Source: Alcaligenaceae bacterium
GTDB lineage: Bacteria; Pseudomonadota; Gammaproteobacteria; Burkholderiales; Burkholderiaceae_B
DNA length: 64,000 nt
Assembly: GCA_013416455.1 (NCBI GenBank)
Contig: JACCES010000015.1
Coordinates: 61,201-125,200 of the forward strand
Direction: 5' to 3'
Shown here: piece after piece, positions 33,643 to 41,806 of the stretch
Numbering within the stretch: the stretch's first letter is position 1
Layout: every line of letters begins with the position of its first letter
Translations under genes and position numbers: made by a program
Notes under the pieces: model-generated
The model's database searches: none
Told to the model about the DNA's origin: nothing
The model's input: only the letters and a program-made list of their open reading frames with translations

Positions 33643-34293
33643 TCAGGAAGCGTCGGCAATGGGCAGGCCGATGATGCGTTCCAGCTCGGCCTTTTCCAGC
33701 CCGTCGACCAGGTCGATCAACTGCAGGCCCCGCGGCGTGCAGGCCAGCGTGGCCAGATCGCTGTAGATGCGCGAGACGCAGCCGATGCCGGTCAGGGGAT
33801 AGGTGCACTCCTTCACCACTTTGCTGCCGCCGTCGCGGGTCAGCAGGGTGGTCATCACCCAGGTCTGCTTGGCGCCTATGGCGAGATCCATGGCTCCGCC
33901 GACCGCCGGAATGGCGCCGGGCTCGCCCGTGCTCCAGTTGGCGAGGTCGCCGGTGGCGGAAATCTGGAAGGCGCCCAGCACGCAGATGTCGAGGTGGCCG
34001 CCGCGCATCATGCCGAAACTGTCGGCGTGATGGAAGAAGGCGCCGCCGGCCAGCAGGGTGACGGGCTGCTTGCCGGCATTGATCAGGTCGTAGTCTTCGT
34101 CGCCTTCGGCCGGCGCGGGCCCCATGCCGAGGATGCCGTTCTCGCTCTGGAGAATGACCTCGCGGTCGGCGGGAAGATAGTTGGCGACCAGCGTCGGCAT
34201 GCCGATGCCGAGATTGACGTAGGCGCCGTTGTGGATGTCCTGGGCGACCCGCTTGGCGAGTTCCTGTTTTGATCGGGCTTGGTAGGTGGCCAT
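33643..34293 (-). CDS. pcaJ: 3-Oxoacid CoA-transferase, subunit B
   Basis: A 216-residue beta subunit of a CoA-transferase. It begins YQARSKQELAKRVAQDIHNGAYVNLGIGMPTLVANYLP and has the catalytic Glu in LQSENGILGMGP, then LAGGAFFHHADSFGMMRGGHLDICVLGAFQ and GGAMDLAIGAKQTWV. With subunit A it moves CoA from succinyl-CoA to 3-oxoadipate (or acetoacetate). ATG 34293 is preceded by AAAGGA. The regulator and thiolase in the operon favour the 3-oxoadipate (PcaIJ) assignment over acetoacetate (ScoAB). Confidence 0.9.
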   Translation of the reverse strand: MATYQARSKQELAKRVAQDIHNGAYVNLGIGMPTLVANYLPADREVILQSENGILGMGPAPAEGDEDYDLINAGKQPVTLLAGGAFFHHADSFGMMRGGHLDICVLGAFQISATGDLANWSTGEPGAIPAVGGAMDLAIGAKQTWVMTTLLTRDGGSKVVKECTYPLTGIGCVSRIYSDLATLACTPRGLQLIDLVDGLEKAELERIIGLPIADAS

Positions 34294-34382
34294 ATTGTGT
34301 CCTTTGCTGCAGCCGGGGTCTGCGCTGTGCGCGGCGGCCCGCGGCCGGGGGTTGACGTATCGCTGGTGGCGTGCGCTGCGTA

Positions 34383-35084
34383 TCAGGCGTCGGGGCGGAA
34401 ACCGCCGGCGGCCGTGGCCTGGCGCTCGACCTGAACGATACGGTCGACGAAGATCCCGGGAGTGACGATGACTTCCGGGTCGAGTTCGCCCAGCTCCGCG
34501 ATGTCGTGCACGGAAGCAATGGTCAGTTTCGCGGCGGTCGCCATGACCGGCCCGAAATTTCTGGCCGCTTTGCGGTAGACCAGGTTGCCCCAGCGGTCGC
34601 CGCGTTCGGCCTTGACCAGCGCCACGTCGCCATGGATGGGTTCTTCGAGCACGTAATGGCGGCCGTTGATTTCGCGGGTTTCGCGGTCGCCGGCCAGTTC
34701 GGTGCCATAGCCCGTGGGGCAGAAGAAGGCGCCGATGCCGGCGCCCGCGGCGCGCAGCCTTTCGGCCAGTGTGCCCTGAGGAACGAGTTCCAGCTCGATC
34801 TTGCCGGCCCGGTAGAGCGCATCGAAGACGTGGGAATCCGCCTGGCGGGGAAAGCTGCAGATGATCTTGCGCACTTTGCCGGATTTCAGCAGCGCGGCCA
34901 GGCCGGTATCGCCGTTGCCGGCATTGTTGTTGACAACGGTCAGGTCCTTGACGGGCAGCTGGCACAGGCCGTCGATCAGCTCGACCGGAATACCGGCCGT
35001 ACCGAAACCGCCGATGAGGACGGTGGCGCCGTCCTGGATGCCTTCCAGTGCCTGGGCGACCGAAGTGGATATTTTGTTGATCAA
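34383..35084 (-). CDS. pcaI: 3-Oxoacid CoA-transferase, subunit A
   Basis: A 233-residue alpha subunit: DGATVLIGGFGTAGIPVELIDGL is the CoA-binding loop, then LTVVNNNAGNGDTGLAALLKSGKVRKIICSFPR, PQGTLAERLRAAGAGIGAFFCPTGYGTEL and ADVALVKAERGDRWGNLVYRKAARNF-type signatures. It is the first gene of the minus-strand operon that runs to the IclR regulator. The 89-base gap to subunit B is large for this pair but contains no gene. Confidence 0.9.
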   Translation of the reverse strand: MINKISTSVAQALEGIQDGATVLIGGFGTAGIPVELIDGLCQLPVKDLTVVNNNAGNGDTGLAALLKSGKVRKIICSFPRQADSHVFDALYRAGKIELELVPQGTLAERLRAAGAGIGAFFCPTGYGTELAGDRETREINGRHYVLEEPIHGDVALVKAERGDRWGNLVYRKAARNFGPVMATAAKLTIASVHDIAELGELDPEVIVTPGIFVDRIVQVERQATAAGGFRPDA

Positions 35085-35640
35085 GCTAGTCTCCGATTGG
35101 GCCGAGTGCCGCGCCGCCGCCCGTGACAGGGCCGTGACAGCCTCGCGTTGAATGAGGGGAACCGCTAGGTGCCGGAGCCCGCCGCGAAGAACGGATATGG
35201 CCCGCGGTCCACGGTCATACTGCTGTCATTCTAATAAAAATTCGCATGTAGAACAATAGTTTGAAATAAGAACATTTTTTGAGGGCTTTTCTGGGTGGCA
35301 CGGCAACGCGGAAGGGAGTTGAAACTCACCCATCCCAGACGCTGCGCTGCTCGGCCGCGTGTTGCCGTCCCGGCGATGGGTCCGCCGGCATACGGGACTG
35401 GCCGGCTTCGCCGAAACGGGCAGCCCCTGTCCGACACTGCTCCGCAGCTTGGCACGGATAAATACTTCCGGGATACAATCGGAAAACTTGATGTTTCAAA
35501 ATTTCGCACCGGAAGACGAGGTGCGAATGGCGGCCTTCCCTCCAGTACATCAGCCGCCGGCCGGGCACGGCCATACATCGCAGCACCACGTCGCATCTTC
35601 AGTCATCGCAGCATCCGCTTGAGACAAAAGGGGGCAGGGC
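35085..35640. other. Divergent control region between the beta-ketoadipate operon and the sulfatase gene
   Basis: 556 bases with no supported gene. The stretch 35229-35282 is AT-rich and, read on the minus strand, contains TGTTCT twice (TGTTCTTATTT and TTGTTCTACAT), a candidate target for the IclR regulator, though no full consensus can be claimed. Before the sulfatase, ATCGGAAAACTTG and TTCCGGGATACAATCGGAA form a weak inverted repeat near 35468. Confidence 0.45.
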
Positions 35641-37458
35641 ATGAATAGATCCAGGTTCGAGGCATGGCGGTCGGGTTCGATCCGTTCGAGTACAAAGCTG
35701 ATGTTCGCCGGCCTTGCCGTTCTTGCCCTGAATGCCTGCGGTGATGGCGGTTCGGGGTATATCGGCGACGTTGCCCGCGACGACCGCCCCAACATCCTGA
35801 TGATCGTGATCGATGATGTCGGGTATTCCGACATCGGCGTCTTTGGCTCCGAGATCCGCACGCCCAACATCGATGCCCTGGCCGGCGATGGCCGTCTGCT
35901 GAGCAGCTTCTATTCGGGTTCGGTGTGCGGGCCTTCGCGCGCAATGCTGCTGTCGGGCGCCGATCATCATCGGGTCGGAGTGGGGATCAATCCCGAAGTG
36001 CTGGCCGGCCTGATCGTGGGGGAATACGCTCCCTTCGGCACCGAATACACCTTCGACAACCTGCCGCCGGAATACCGCGGCTATCTGAACGACCAGGCGC
36101 TTTCCATGCCGGAACTGTTCCGCGACCAGGGCTATCGCAGCATGATGTCGGGCAAATGGCACCTGGCGCAGGAAGTGGTGCGCCCGCAACCCGGCCAGCC
36201 CGGACCTTTGCGCGCGCGGCCCGAGTCCTTTCCCGATGCGCGCGGCTTCGATCAGTCCTTCATGCTGCTGGATTTCGGCGCTTCTCATTTCGCGCCGATT
36301 CCGGGCAAGCCGAACCGCTACGATACGATGACTTTCGGTGAGAACGGCAGGCTCTTCCATGCCAATGAACTGCCCGAGGATTACTATTCCTCGGTCTATT
36401 TCACCGACAAGCTGCTGGGCTATCTGAAGGCCGACAACCCGGAGAAGAAACCCTTCTTCGCTTATCTTTCCTTCACGGCCGGGCATTTTCCGCTACAGGC
36501 GCCCGAGGACGATATTGCCGCCTATGCGGGTCATTACGACGAAGGCTACAAGGTCATACGCAACCGCCGTGTCGAGCGCCTGAAAGAGCTGGGGCTGATT
36601 GCGCCGAATTTTGCGATGTACGAGAGCCCGCCCGCGACCGATCCCGGTCTTGGGGAAAAGCCCTGGGATGAACTGACGCCCGATGAAAAGGCCTATCAGG
36701 CCAGGGTGATGGAGATCTATGCGGCCATGCTCACCAATATGGACCGGCAGGTGGGCCGCGTCATCCAGCACCTGAAGGATACGGGGCAGTACGACAACAC
36801 GCTGATCATGCTCCTTTCGGACAATGGCCCCGATGATGGCCGCGGAGTGGACGAAGGCCCGAATCTGGACAATTCCTATGAGAACCTGGGCAAGGCCGGG
36901 TCGGCGGCCGTGTACGGTTCACGCTGGGCGGAAGTCGGGTCCACGCCTTATCGCATGTGGAAGGGCCGGGCCGGCGCGGAAGGCTCGCACAGCTCGCCGG
37001 CCATCGTCAAACTGCCCAATCAGTCCGCCGCCAAGCCCGTGTTGAACATCCCGATGCACATCACCGATGTCCTGCCCACTTTGCTGGAAGCCGCAGACAT
37101 TCCGGTTCCGTCCGGTAGCTATCAGGGCCGCGAGATCGTCGATGTCGAGGGCATTTCGCACTGGGCGGCCTTCCAGGCCGAGAGCCCCGAGCCGGCGGCG
37201 CGTCCAAACGGCCTGGTTGGCGAGGCGCTGGGGCAGGCGGCCTTCGTGCGCGACGGCCAATGGAAACTCAGCCGCCAGCCGGTCGGCACGGACAGCGTGT
37301 CTTTCGTGGACATTCCCTGGGCCTTGTTCGACATGAACAATGATCGCGGCGAAACCCAGGATCTGGCCGCCAGCCATCCGGACATCGTGGCGCGCCTGGA
37401 ACGCCTGTGGGACGCCTACGCCGAACGCAACAATGTGATCCTGCATACGGTCGACTAA
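35641..37458 (+). CDS. Arylsulfatase-type sulfatase, lipoprotein
   Basis: A 605-residue type I sulfatase anchored as a lipoprotein: the leader ends LAVLALNAC with Cys about 33. The metal site begins NILMIVIDDVGYSDIGVFG (Asp 58, 59). The formylglycine motif is SVCGPSRAMLLSG, Cys about 96 in C-x-P-S-R, so maturation by the oxygen-dependent FGE-type system is expected; no FGE gene is nearby. Further blocks are MSGKWHLA, FFAYLSFTAGHFPLQAP, DNTLIMLLSDNGPDD and a C-terminal subdomain. It resembles bacterial atsA-type arylsulfatases. Substrate unknown. GGGGGCAGGG precedes the ATG. Confidence 0.92.
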   Translation: MNRSRFEAWRSGSIRSSTKLMFAGLAVLALNACGDGGSGYIGDVARDDRPNILMIVIDDVGYSDIGVFGSEIRTPNIDALAGDGRLLSSFYSGSVCGPSRAMLLSGADHHRVGVGINPEVLAGLIVGEYAPFGTEYTFDNLPPEYRGYLNDQALSMPELFRDQGYRSMMSGKWHLAQEVVRPQPGQPGPLRARPESFPDARGFDQSFMLLDFGASHFAPIPGKPNRYDTMTFGENGRLFHANELPEDYYSSVYFTDKLLGYLKADNPEKKPFFAYLSFTAGHFPLQAPEDDIAAYAGHYDEGYKVIRNRRVERLKELGLIAPNFAMYESPPATDPGLGEKPWDELTPDEKAYQARVMEIYAAMLTNMDRQVGRVIQHLKDTGQYDNTLIMLLSDNGPDDGRGVDEGPNLDNSYENLGKAGSAAVYGSRWAEVGSTPYRMWKGRAGAEGSHSSPAIVKLPNQSAAKPVLNIPMHITDVLPTLLEAADIPVPSGSYQGREIVDVEGISHWAAFQAESPEPAARPNGLVGEALGQAAFVRDGQWKLSRQPVGTDSVSFVDIPWALFDMNNDRGETQDLAASHPDIVARLERLWDAYAERNNVILHTVD

Positions 37459-37471
37459 ACGCTCCACGCCC

Positions 37472-37502
37472 GCCGCAAGAGCCGGACCGGCCGTCTTGCG
37501 GC
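37472..37502. terminator. Hairpin between sulfatase and decarboxylase-like genes
   Basis: GCCGCAAGA, a 13-base loop, then TCTTGCGGC (9 perfect pairs), between the two convergent stop codons. No T-run on either side; a bidirectional terminator is inferred from position. Confidence 0.55.
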
Positions 37503-37508
37503 GTCCGG

Positions 37509-39245
37509 CTCCCGCCGGTTCAATCGTCGTATCTGATCGAGGTGGCCGGCAGCTTCACTTCGATAAGAAGCGGCGTCTTCTTGTCCCTCTGTTCGATGAG
37601 CTCCAAGGCTTCGGCCAGTTCCTGCTTGTCCGTCACGACCTTGGTCTTGAAGCCCATGGCGCTTGCGACATCCGCAAACGGCGGCGTCTCGATGTTCGAA
37701 ACGTCCGGATTGCGCCCGTCGTTGACAAGCTTCACGTATTCCGCGCCATAGGTGCCGTCATTGATGATGACCGTGATGATATCCAGCCCCATGGTCCGGA
37801 TGCCAAACAGTTCATTGATGCCGCCCAGCATGAAGCCGCCGTCGCCGGCGATCGCCAGCACAGGAACGTCGGGCACGGCCACCGCCGCGCCGATCGCAAG
37901 GCCCATGCCCATGCCGATGGCCGCAAAACCGGAAGGAGACACGAAATATTCGGGCTTGCTGCCGTGCACGTTGCCCCATACCGAGCGGATGAACCGGCCG
38001 GTGTCGGTCACCACGATTTTTTCGGTCATGGCCTCATCCAGCCGGGCGGAAACATAATCCAGCGTCAGGGCATCGCCGCTGACCAGCTTCACGTCGTCCA
38101 TGCGCGGCTGGGTAATGACCTGCATCGCGGCGCTGACATCGTGTTCGGTGGCGAATGCCGACGGCTGCAATTCCACTTCATCCAGCCAGTTCATGATTTC
38201 CGTCAGTGCCGACGGGATGTCGCCGTTCACGATATTCCGGGGTTTCGCGAACCGGTACATCAGCTGATCTTCCACCCCTATCATGACCAGCGTCTTGTCA
38301 TTGACCAGGCTTCCCTTGGCGGTCGTGAAGTAGTTGCAGCTTGCGCCTATCGATATGATGCAGTCGCTCTTGTTGATGACGTCCAGGGTTTCGGGCCGGC
38401 CGAGCGTGCCCATGATGCCCACATGCCATTTATGGTCCAGGAAGCTGTCTTTTGCCCGCAGCGTCGTGGCGATGGGGGCTTCAAGGCGCTCCGCCAGTTC
38501 GCGTATCTGGGCCAGGGCGTCATTTTTCACGGCGCCGTAGCCGACCAGTATCAGGGGCCTTTTCGCATTCGCAATGGCCTCGACGCAGCCTTCGACCGCG
38601 GTGTGCGTGGTAACGGTGGTCCGTTCATTCCGTATGTGCGGCGGCACCGCCCGGTACCTTGCCGTCGTGATCTTCATCAGATCATAGGGAAGAAGGTTCA
38701 GGACCACGGGGCGCCGTTCGCGCAGCGCCTTCTCGATCGACTCGATGACGGCATCCTGGACCCTGTCGGGATTGACCGGCTCCACATAGCCGATCTCGCA
38801 GGCCAGGGTCACGGCGCCGTGATTCATCTCCTGGAAGTGTTCTTTCACCGCCGCGGGGGAGCCCGCGGTGATCAGCACGACGGGCGTGTTGGACTTTCTG
38901 GCTTCCATCAGGGCGCCGATCGTATTGACGAAGCCGGGCCCGCAGGTGCAGGCGGCCACGCCGACCTTGTCCGTCAGTTGGCTGTAGGACATCGCCATCA
39001 GAACCGCGCCGGCCTCATGGAATGCCTTGATGTAGCGCCCATTGCAGTCATTCACATAGTGCTCTATGAAATACATGACGGCATCGCCCATGACACCGAA
39101 CAAGGTATCGACCCCGACGTCGGAGAGGGTTTTGGCGGCAATGTGATTCAGATTCAGTTCGCTCATGGGATTCGTCCAGGCATTGAGAAAAATAGGTGGA
39201 GGGGGGTGTTGGATTCGGATTGTGCTTGATTTTCAGTTCTTGAGT
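37509..39245. repeat. Segmental duplication, copy 1
   Basis: This 1,737-base segment recurs at 46597-48333 at a constant offset of 9,088 bases, with no indels seen. It contains the complete ThDP-enzyme gene and its upstream region. Right of 39245 the match jumps directly to the sequence of 48625 in the other copy. Confidence 0.9.
37520..39166 (-). CDS. ThDP-dependent decarboxylase-like enzyme, copy 1
   Basis: A 548-residue thiamine diphosphate enzyme of the acetolactate synthase / benzoylformate decarboxylase superfamily. The N-terminal PYR domain has the cofactor-activating Glu about 50 (YIKAFHEAGAVLMAM) and GVAACTCGPGFVNTIGALMEAR. A central domain follows. The C-terminal PP domain has the Mg/ThDP motif AIAGDGGFMLGGINEL ending in IINDGTYGAE, with ND where NN is usual. 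No FAD-specific insert is obvious. The substrate is unknown, probably a 2-oxo acid. It differs from copy 2 (46608) by about 8 residues. It is the last gene of a minus-strand operon with HIBADH, CMD, FMN oxidase and lactonase genes. Confidence 0.85.
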   Translation of the reverse strand: MSELNLNHIAAKTLSDVGVDTLFGVMGDAVMYFIEHYVNDCNGRYIKAFHEAGAVLMAMSYSQLTDKVGVAACTCGPGFVNTIGALMEARKSNTPVVLITAGSPAAVKEHFQEMNHGAVTLACEIGYVEPVNPDRVQDAVIESIEKALRERRPVVLNLLPYDLMKITTARYRAVPPHIRNERTTVTTHTAVEGCVEAIANAKRPLILVGYGAVKNDALAQIRELAERLEAPIATTLRAKDSFLDHKWHVGIMGTLGRPETLDVINKSDCIISIGASCNYFTTAKGSLVNDKTLVMIGVEDQLMYRFAKPRNIVNGDIPSALTEIMNWLDEVELQPSAFATEHDVSAAMQVITQPRMDDVKLVSGDALTLDYVSARLDEAMTEKIVVTDTGRFIRSVWGNVHGSKPEYFVSPSGFAAIGMGMGLAIGAAVAVPDVPVLAIAGDGGFMLGGINELFGIRTMGLDIITVIINDGTYGAEYVKLVNDGRNPDVSNIETPPFADVASAMGFKTKVVTDKQELAEALELIEQRDKKTPLLIEVKLPATSIRYDD

Positions 39246-39247
39246 AC

Positions 39248-39315
39248 TCTTCTATCAAGAAGGGTACCGCCTGATGCAGATTGCCCTTCACGCCCTTCAG
39301 GCCCCGGAACGGGGG
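39248..39315 (-). pseudogene. Relic of the UTRA-GntR regulator gene
   Basis: These 68 bases match 48625-48692, an internal part of the intact UTRA regulator gene, with a few substitutions. On the minus strand they would read RGLKGVKGNLHQAVPFLIEE. In copy 1 they are joined directly to the end of the ThDP-gene duplication; the 291 bases between (48334-48624 in copy 2) are missing. So copy 1 once carried the regulator gene too, or was created by a deletion-bearing duplication. Confidence 0.85.
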
Positions 39316-39384
39316 AGGGCTCTTGGCCTGCTATGGTCGCCGGTCAAGAGCCGAGTAATCAATTGCCATGCCCGCCTTGGAGCA

Positions 39385-40341
39385 TCACTCCAGTGGAATG
39401 TCGGCTCCTCGGATAGCCGCGCCCCATGCCTGTTGCTGTTCTTTGACGATCGTAGCCAATTCCTCGGGGCTGGAGGGCCGGACCTCGATGCCCAGTTCGA
39501 TCATGCGTTTTTTCAGCTCAGGGTTGTTCAACGCGGTCTGCAACGCGGTATTGAGCTTCTGGATGACATCGTCGGGCGTCTCTGCCGGTGCCAGCAGGCC
39601 GCCCCAGTTCACGAAATCGAAACCCGGATAGCTCTCGCCCACGGCTGGCATGTCGGGCAATACAGGGGATCGTTCATCAGCCATGACGCCGATGGCGCGC
39701 AGCCGCCCGGACTCAACAAAGGAGCGTGCCGATTCCCAACTGTTGAACATGTAATCAAAGCGTCCGGCCGCCAAATCGGTCATGGCCTCGGGCGAACTCT
39801 TGTAGGGAACTTCTGTGGCTTCGATACCTGTCAGCTTACGGAAGTGGGCCGCTCCGACACGGCCCGATGCGTTGCCGAAACCGTAGAAACCCTTGCCCTT
39901 TTTCTTCATGTGCTCGACCAGTTCCTCGGGCGTGGTGTAAGGCGCGTCGGCATTGACGAGCAGCACAAAGGTGTAGCGGTTCATGCTGCCGACGGCCTTG
40001 AAATCCTTGATGGGATCATAAGGCAGGTTCTTGGTGAGAAATGTCGCGGTCGAATGCGTTGACGAGCTGCCCATTCCCAGCGCGTAGCCGTCGTTGGGTG
40101 CCTGGGCCACCGACAATGTGGCGATCTGCCCCAATGCGCCCGGCTTGTTTTCCACGACAATCGGGGTGTTCAGTTCGGGCTGAAGGTACTGGACAAGCAG
40201 CCGTGCAAGAATATCGCTGCCGCTTCCGGGCCCGAAAGCCACGACGATCTTGACGGGTTTGGACGGAAAATCGCTGGCGTGAGCCGGTGCCGTTGACACC
40301 GCCAGCAGGGCTGCCATCAGAATACTGAAAAGCTTGAGCAT
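39385..40341 (-). CDS. Bug/TctC-family solute-binding protein
   Basis: A 318-residue periplasmic receptor: signal MLKLFSILMAALLAVSTAPAHA, then FPSKPVKIVVAFGPGSGSDILARLLVQYL, IVVENKPGALGQIATLSVAQAPNDGYALGMG, TEVPYKSSPEAMTDLAAGRFDYMFNS and LPDMPAVGESYPGFDFVNWGGLLAP. ATG 40341 is supported by AAGGAGA at ideal spacing. It lies between the dehydrogenase gene and ThDP copy 1. A second Bug gene heads the same operon, so two related substrates or two affinity ranges are possible. Confidence 0.92.
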   Translation of the reverse strand: MLKLFSILMAALLAVSTAPAHASDFPSKPVKIVVAFGPGSGSDILARLLVQYLQPELNTPIVVENKPGALGQIATLSVAQAPNDGYALGMGSSSTHSTATFLTKNLPYDPIKDFKAVGSMNRYTFVLLVNADAPYTTPEELVEHMKKKGKGFYGFGNASGRVGAAHFRKLTGIEATEVPYKSSPEAMTDLAAGRFDYMFNSWESARSFVESGRLRAIGVMADERSPVLPDMPAVGESYPGFDFVNWGGLLAPAETPDDVIQKLNTALQTALNNPELKKRMIELGIEVRPSSPEELATIVKEQQQAWGAAIRGADIPLE

Positions 40342-40481
40342 TATCGTCTCCTTGGAAAGTGTTTTCGCGGAAATCATGAGATCATCCGGATTTTTTCTTA
40401 TCCGTGAGTTTCATATCGCTGCGCATGCGGCAGCTACGCAAAAACATGGTGGAATTTATTTTTGGGGCACCTTCGGTGCCG

Positions 40482-41375
40482 TCATTCTCTGTCTGACGAC
40501 CATCGTTCCATGATATTGACGATGCTTGTCAGATCATCTGTTGCGCCGCCTTGTGTGGCTGCCGCCTGCCAGATCTGCCTCGCCTGCCCGCCCAGCCACA
40601 TGGGTACGCCGAAGGCCTGACACTCTTCGATGGCCAGGCCGATGTCCTTGCATACGCTCGAAATCGGGAAGCCGAAATCAAAGGTGCCCGGCAGGACATG
40701 CTTGGGGAATTTATCTGACGTGGCATTGTTCCGCCCGCTGCCCGCATTGAACACGTCCATCATGGTTTGCGGATCCAGGCCCGCGCGGGTTCCCGCCACA
40801 TAGGCTTCGGCAGTGACCGCCAGGGCGGTCGAAGAAAGCATATTGTTCAGAAGCTTCATGAGCTGGCCGTGGCCGGCCTGGTCGCCGACACGGAAAGTCT
40901 TCCCGAGAATCTGGAGAATGGGCATGACCCGCTCCACCGCTTCCGTGCTGCCCGCGATCATGACGGCCAGGGTGCCGGCACGGGCTCCCGCAGCACCACC
41001 GCTTACCGGCGCATCCACGAGTTCGATGTTCCTGCCTTGCAAGGCTCCGGCGACTTCCATGGTGGCGGTGCCGCCGACGGTGGACAAATCGACAACCACC
41101 TTCACGGCGCTGCCGTCTATCAGGCCGCCGGCCCCCGCAATGACCTGCCTGAAGACGGCGATACTGGGCAGACTGGTAAATACGATGGAGGCTGAATTCG
41201 CCACTTCCAGCGCGCTTTCAGCTCCCTGCCCGCCAGCCGCGGAAAATGAGTCCATTGCGGATGGACTCACGTCATAGCCTATCACCGGGTATCCGGCAGC
41301 CAGAAAACGCGAGCTGATAGGATTGCCCATCACACCCAGGCCGATGAAGCCCAGCACAGGCTTTCTGTTTTCCAT
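40482..41375 (-). CDS. NAD(P)-dependent 3-hydroxyisobutyrate dehydrogenase-family oxidoreductase
   Basis: A 297-residue beta-hydroxyacid dehydrogenase. Signatures: VLGFIGLGVMGNPISSRFLAAGYPVIGYDVSP (cofactor), VVDLSTVGGTATMEVAGAL, VDAPVSGGAAGARAGTLAVMIAGS (substrate), and GHGQLMKLLNNMLS with the catalytic Lys about 170. It reduces or oxidises a 3-hydroxy or 2-hydroxy-3-oxo acid such as tartronate semialdehyde or hydroxyisobutyrate. AGGAGA before ATG 41375 fixes the start. It follows the CMD-family gene by 29 bases in the catabolic operon. Confidence 0.9.
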   Translation of the reverse strand: MENRKPVLGFIGLGVMGNPISSRFLAAGYPVIGYDVSPSAMDSFSAAGGQGAESALEVANSASIVFTSLPSIAVFRQVIAGAGGLIDGSAVKVVVDLSTVGGTATMEVAGALQGRNIELVDAPVSGGAAGARAGTLAVMIAGSTEAVERVMPILQILGKTFRVGDQAGHGQLMKLLNNMLSSTALAVTAEAYVAGTRAGLDPQTMMDVFNAGSGRNNATSDKFPKHVLPGTFDFGFPISSVCKDIGLAIEECQAFGVPMWLGGQARQIWQAAATQGGATDDLTSIVNIMERWSSDRE

Positions 41376-41404
41376 TTCGTTCTCCTGCGGGATCAGCCGC
41401 TCAT

Positions 41405-41782
41405 TCAGATTTCCATTTCTTTGAAGACCTGTTGCGCAACCTTGAAGCTGCCCAGCCCGGCAGGCATCCCACAATACACGGCGACCTGAAGGAAGGCCTC
41501 GCAGATTTCCTGTTTGGTGACGCCATTGTTGAGGGCTCCGCGGATGTGTGCCGCGAGCTCGCTCGGCCGGTTAAGTGCGGCAATCATGCCCAGGTTGAGC
41601 ATACTGCGGCTGCGTCGATCCAGGCCGGGCCTGCCCCAGACCTCCCCCCAGCAATACTGAGTGACCAGTTCCTGCATCGGCATGCTGAATTCATCCGCGT
41701 TATTCATGGATGCATCGACATAGGAGTCGCCGACAACACTGCGGCGAATCTGCATACCCTGCTCGAAGAGTTCCTTGTTCAT
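41405..41782 (-). CDS. Carboxymuconolactone decarboxylase family protein
   Basis: A 125-residue single-domain CMD/AhpD-fold protein. The pattern QYCWGEVWGRPGLDRRSRSMLNLGMIAAL and TKQEICEAFLQVAVYCGMPAGLGSFKVAQQVF is that of gamma-carboxymuconolactone decarboxylase (PcaC) and its relatives. It lacks the CxxC of AhpD peroxidases. Real PcaC would decarboxylate 4-carboxymuconolactone; many relatives have other, unknown roles, and no pcaB/pcaD is here. It sits between the FMN oxidase and HIBADH genes. Confidence 0.88.
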   Translation of the reverse strand: MNKELFEQGMQIRRSVVGDSYVDASMNNADEFSMPMQELVTQYCWGEVWGRPGLDRRSRSMLNLGMIAALNRPSELAAHIRGALNNGVTKQEICEAFLQVAVYCGMPAGLGSFKVAQQVFKEMEI

Positions 41783-41806
41783 ATCGTTCCTTGGATTGAG
41801 TAATGA

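Noticed and set aside
32827..34272. 481-codon plus-strand frame opposite SDR and CoA-transferase genes
   Set aside because: Shadow frame; low-complexity Gly/Ala/Asp/His composition.
35468..35530. Weak inverted repeat TTCCG...CGGAA before the sulfatase gene
   Set aside because: Only five pairs with a long spacer; too weak to call an operator.
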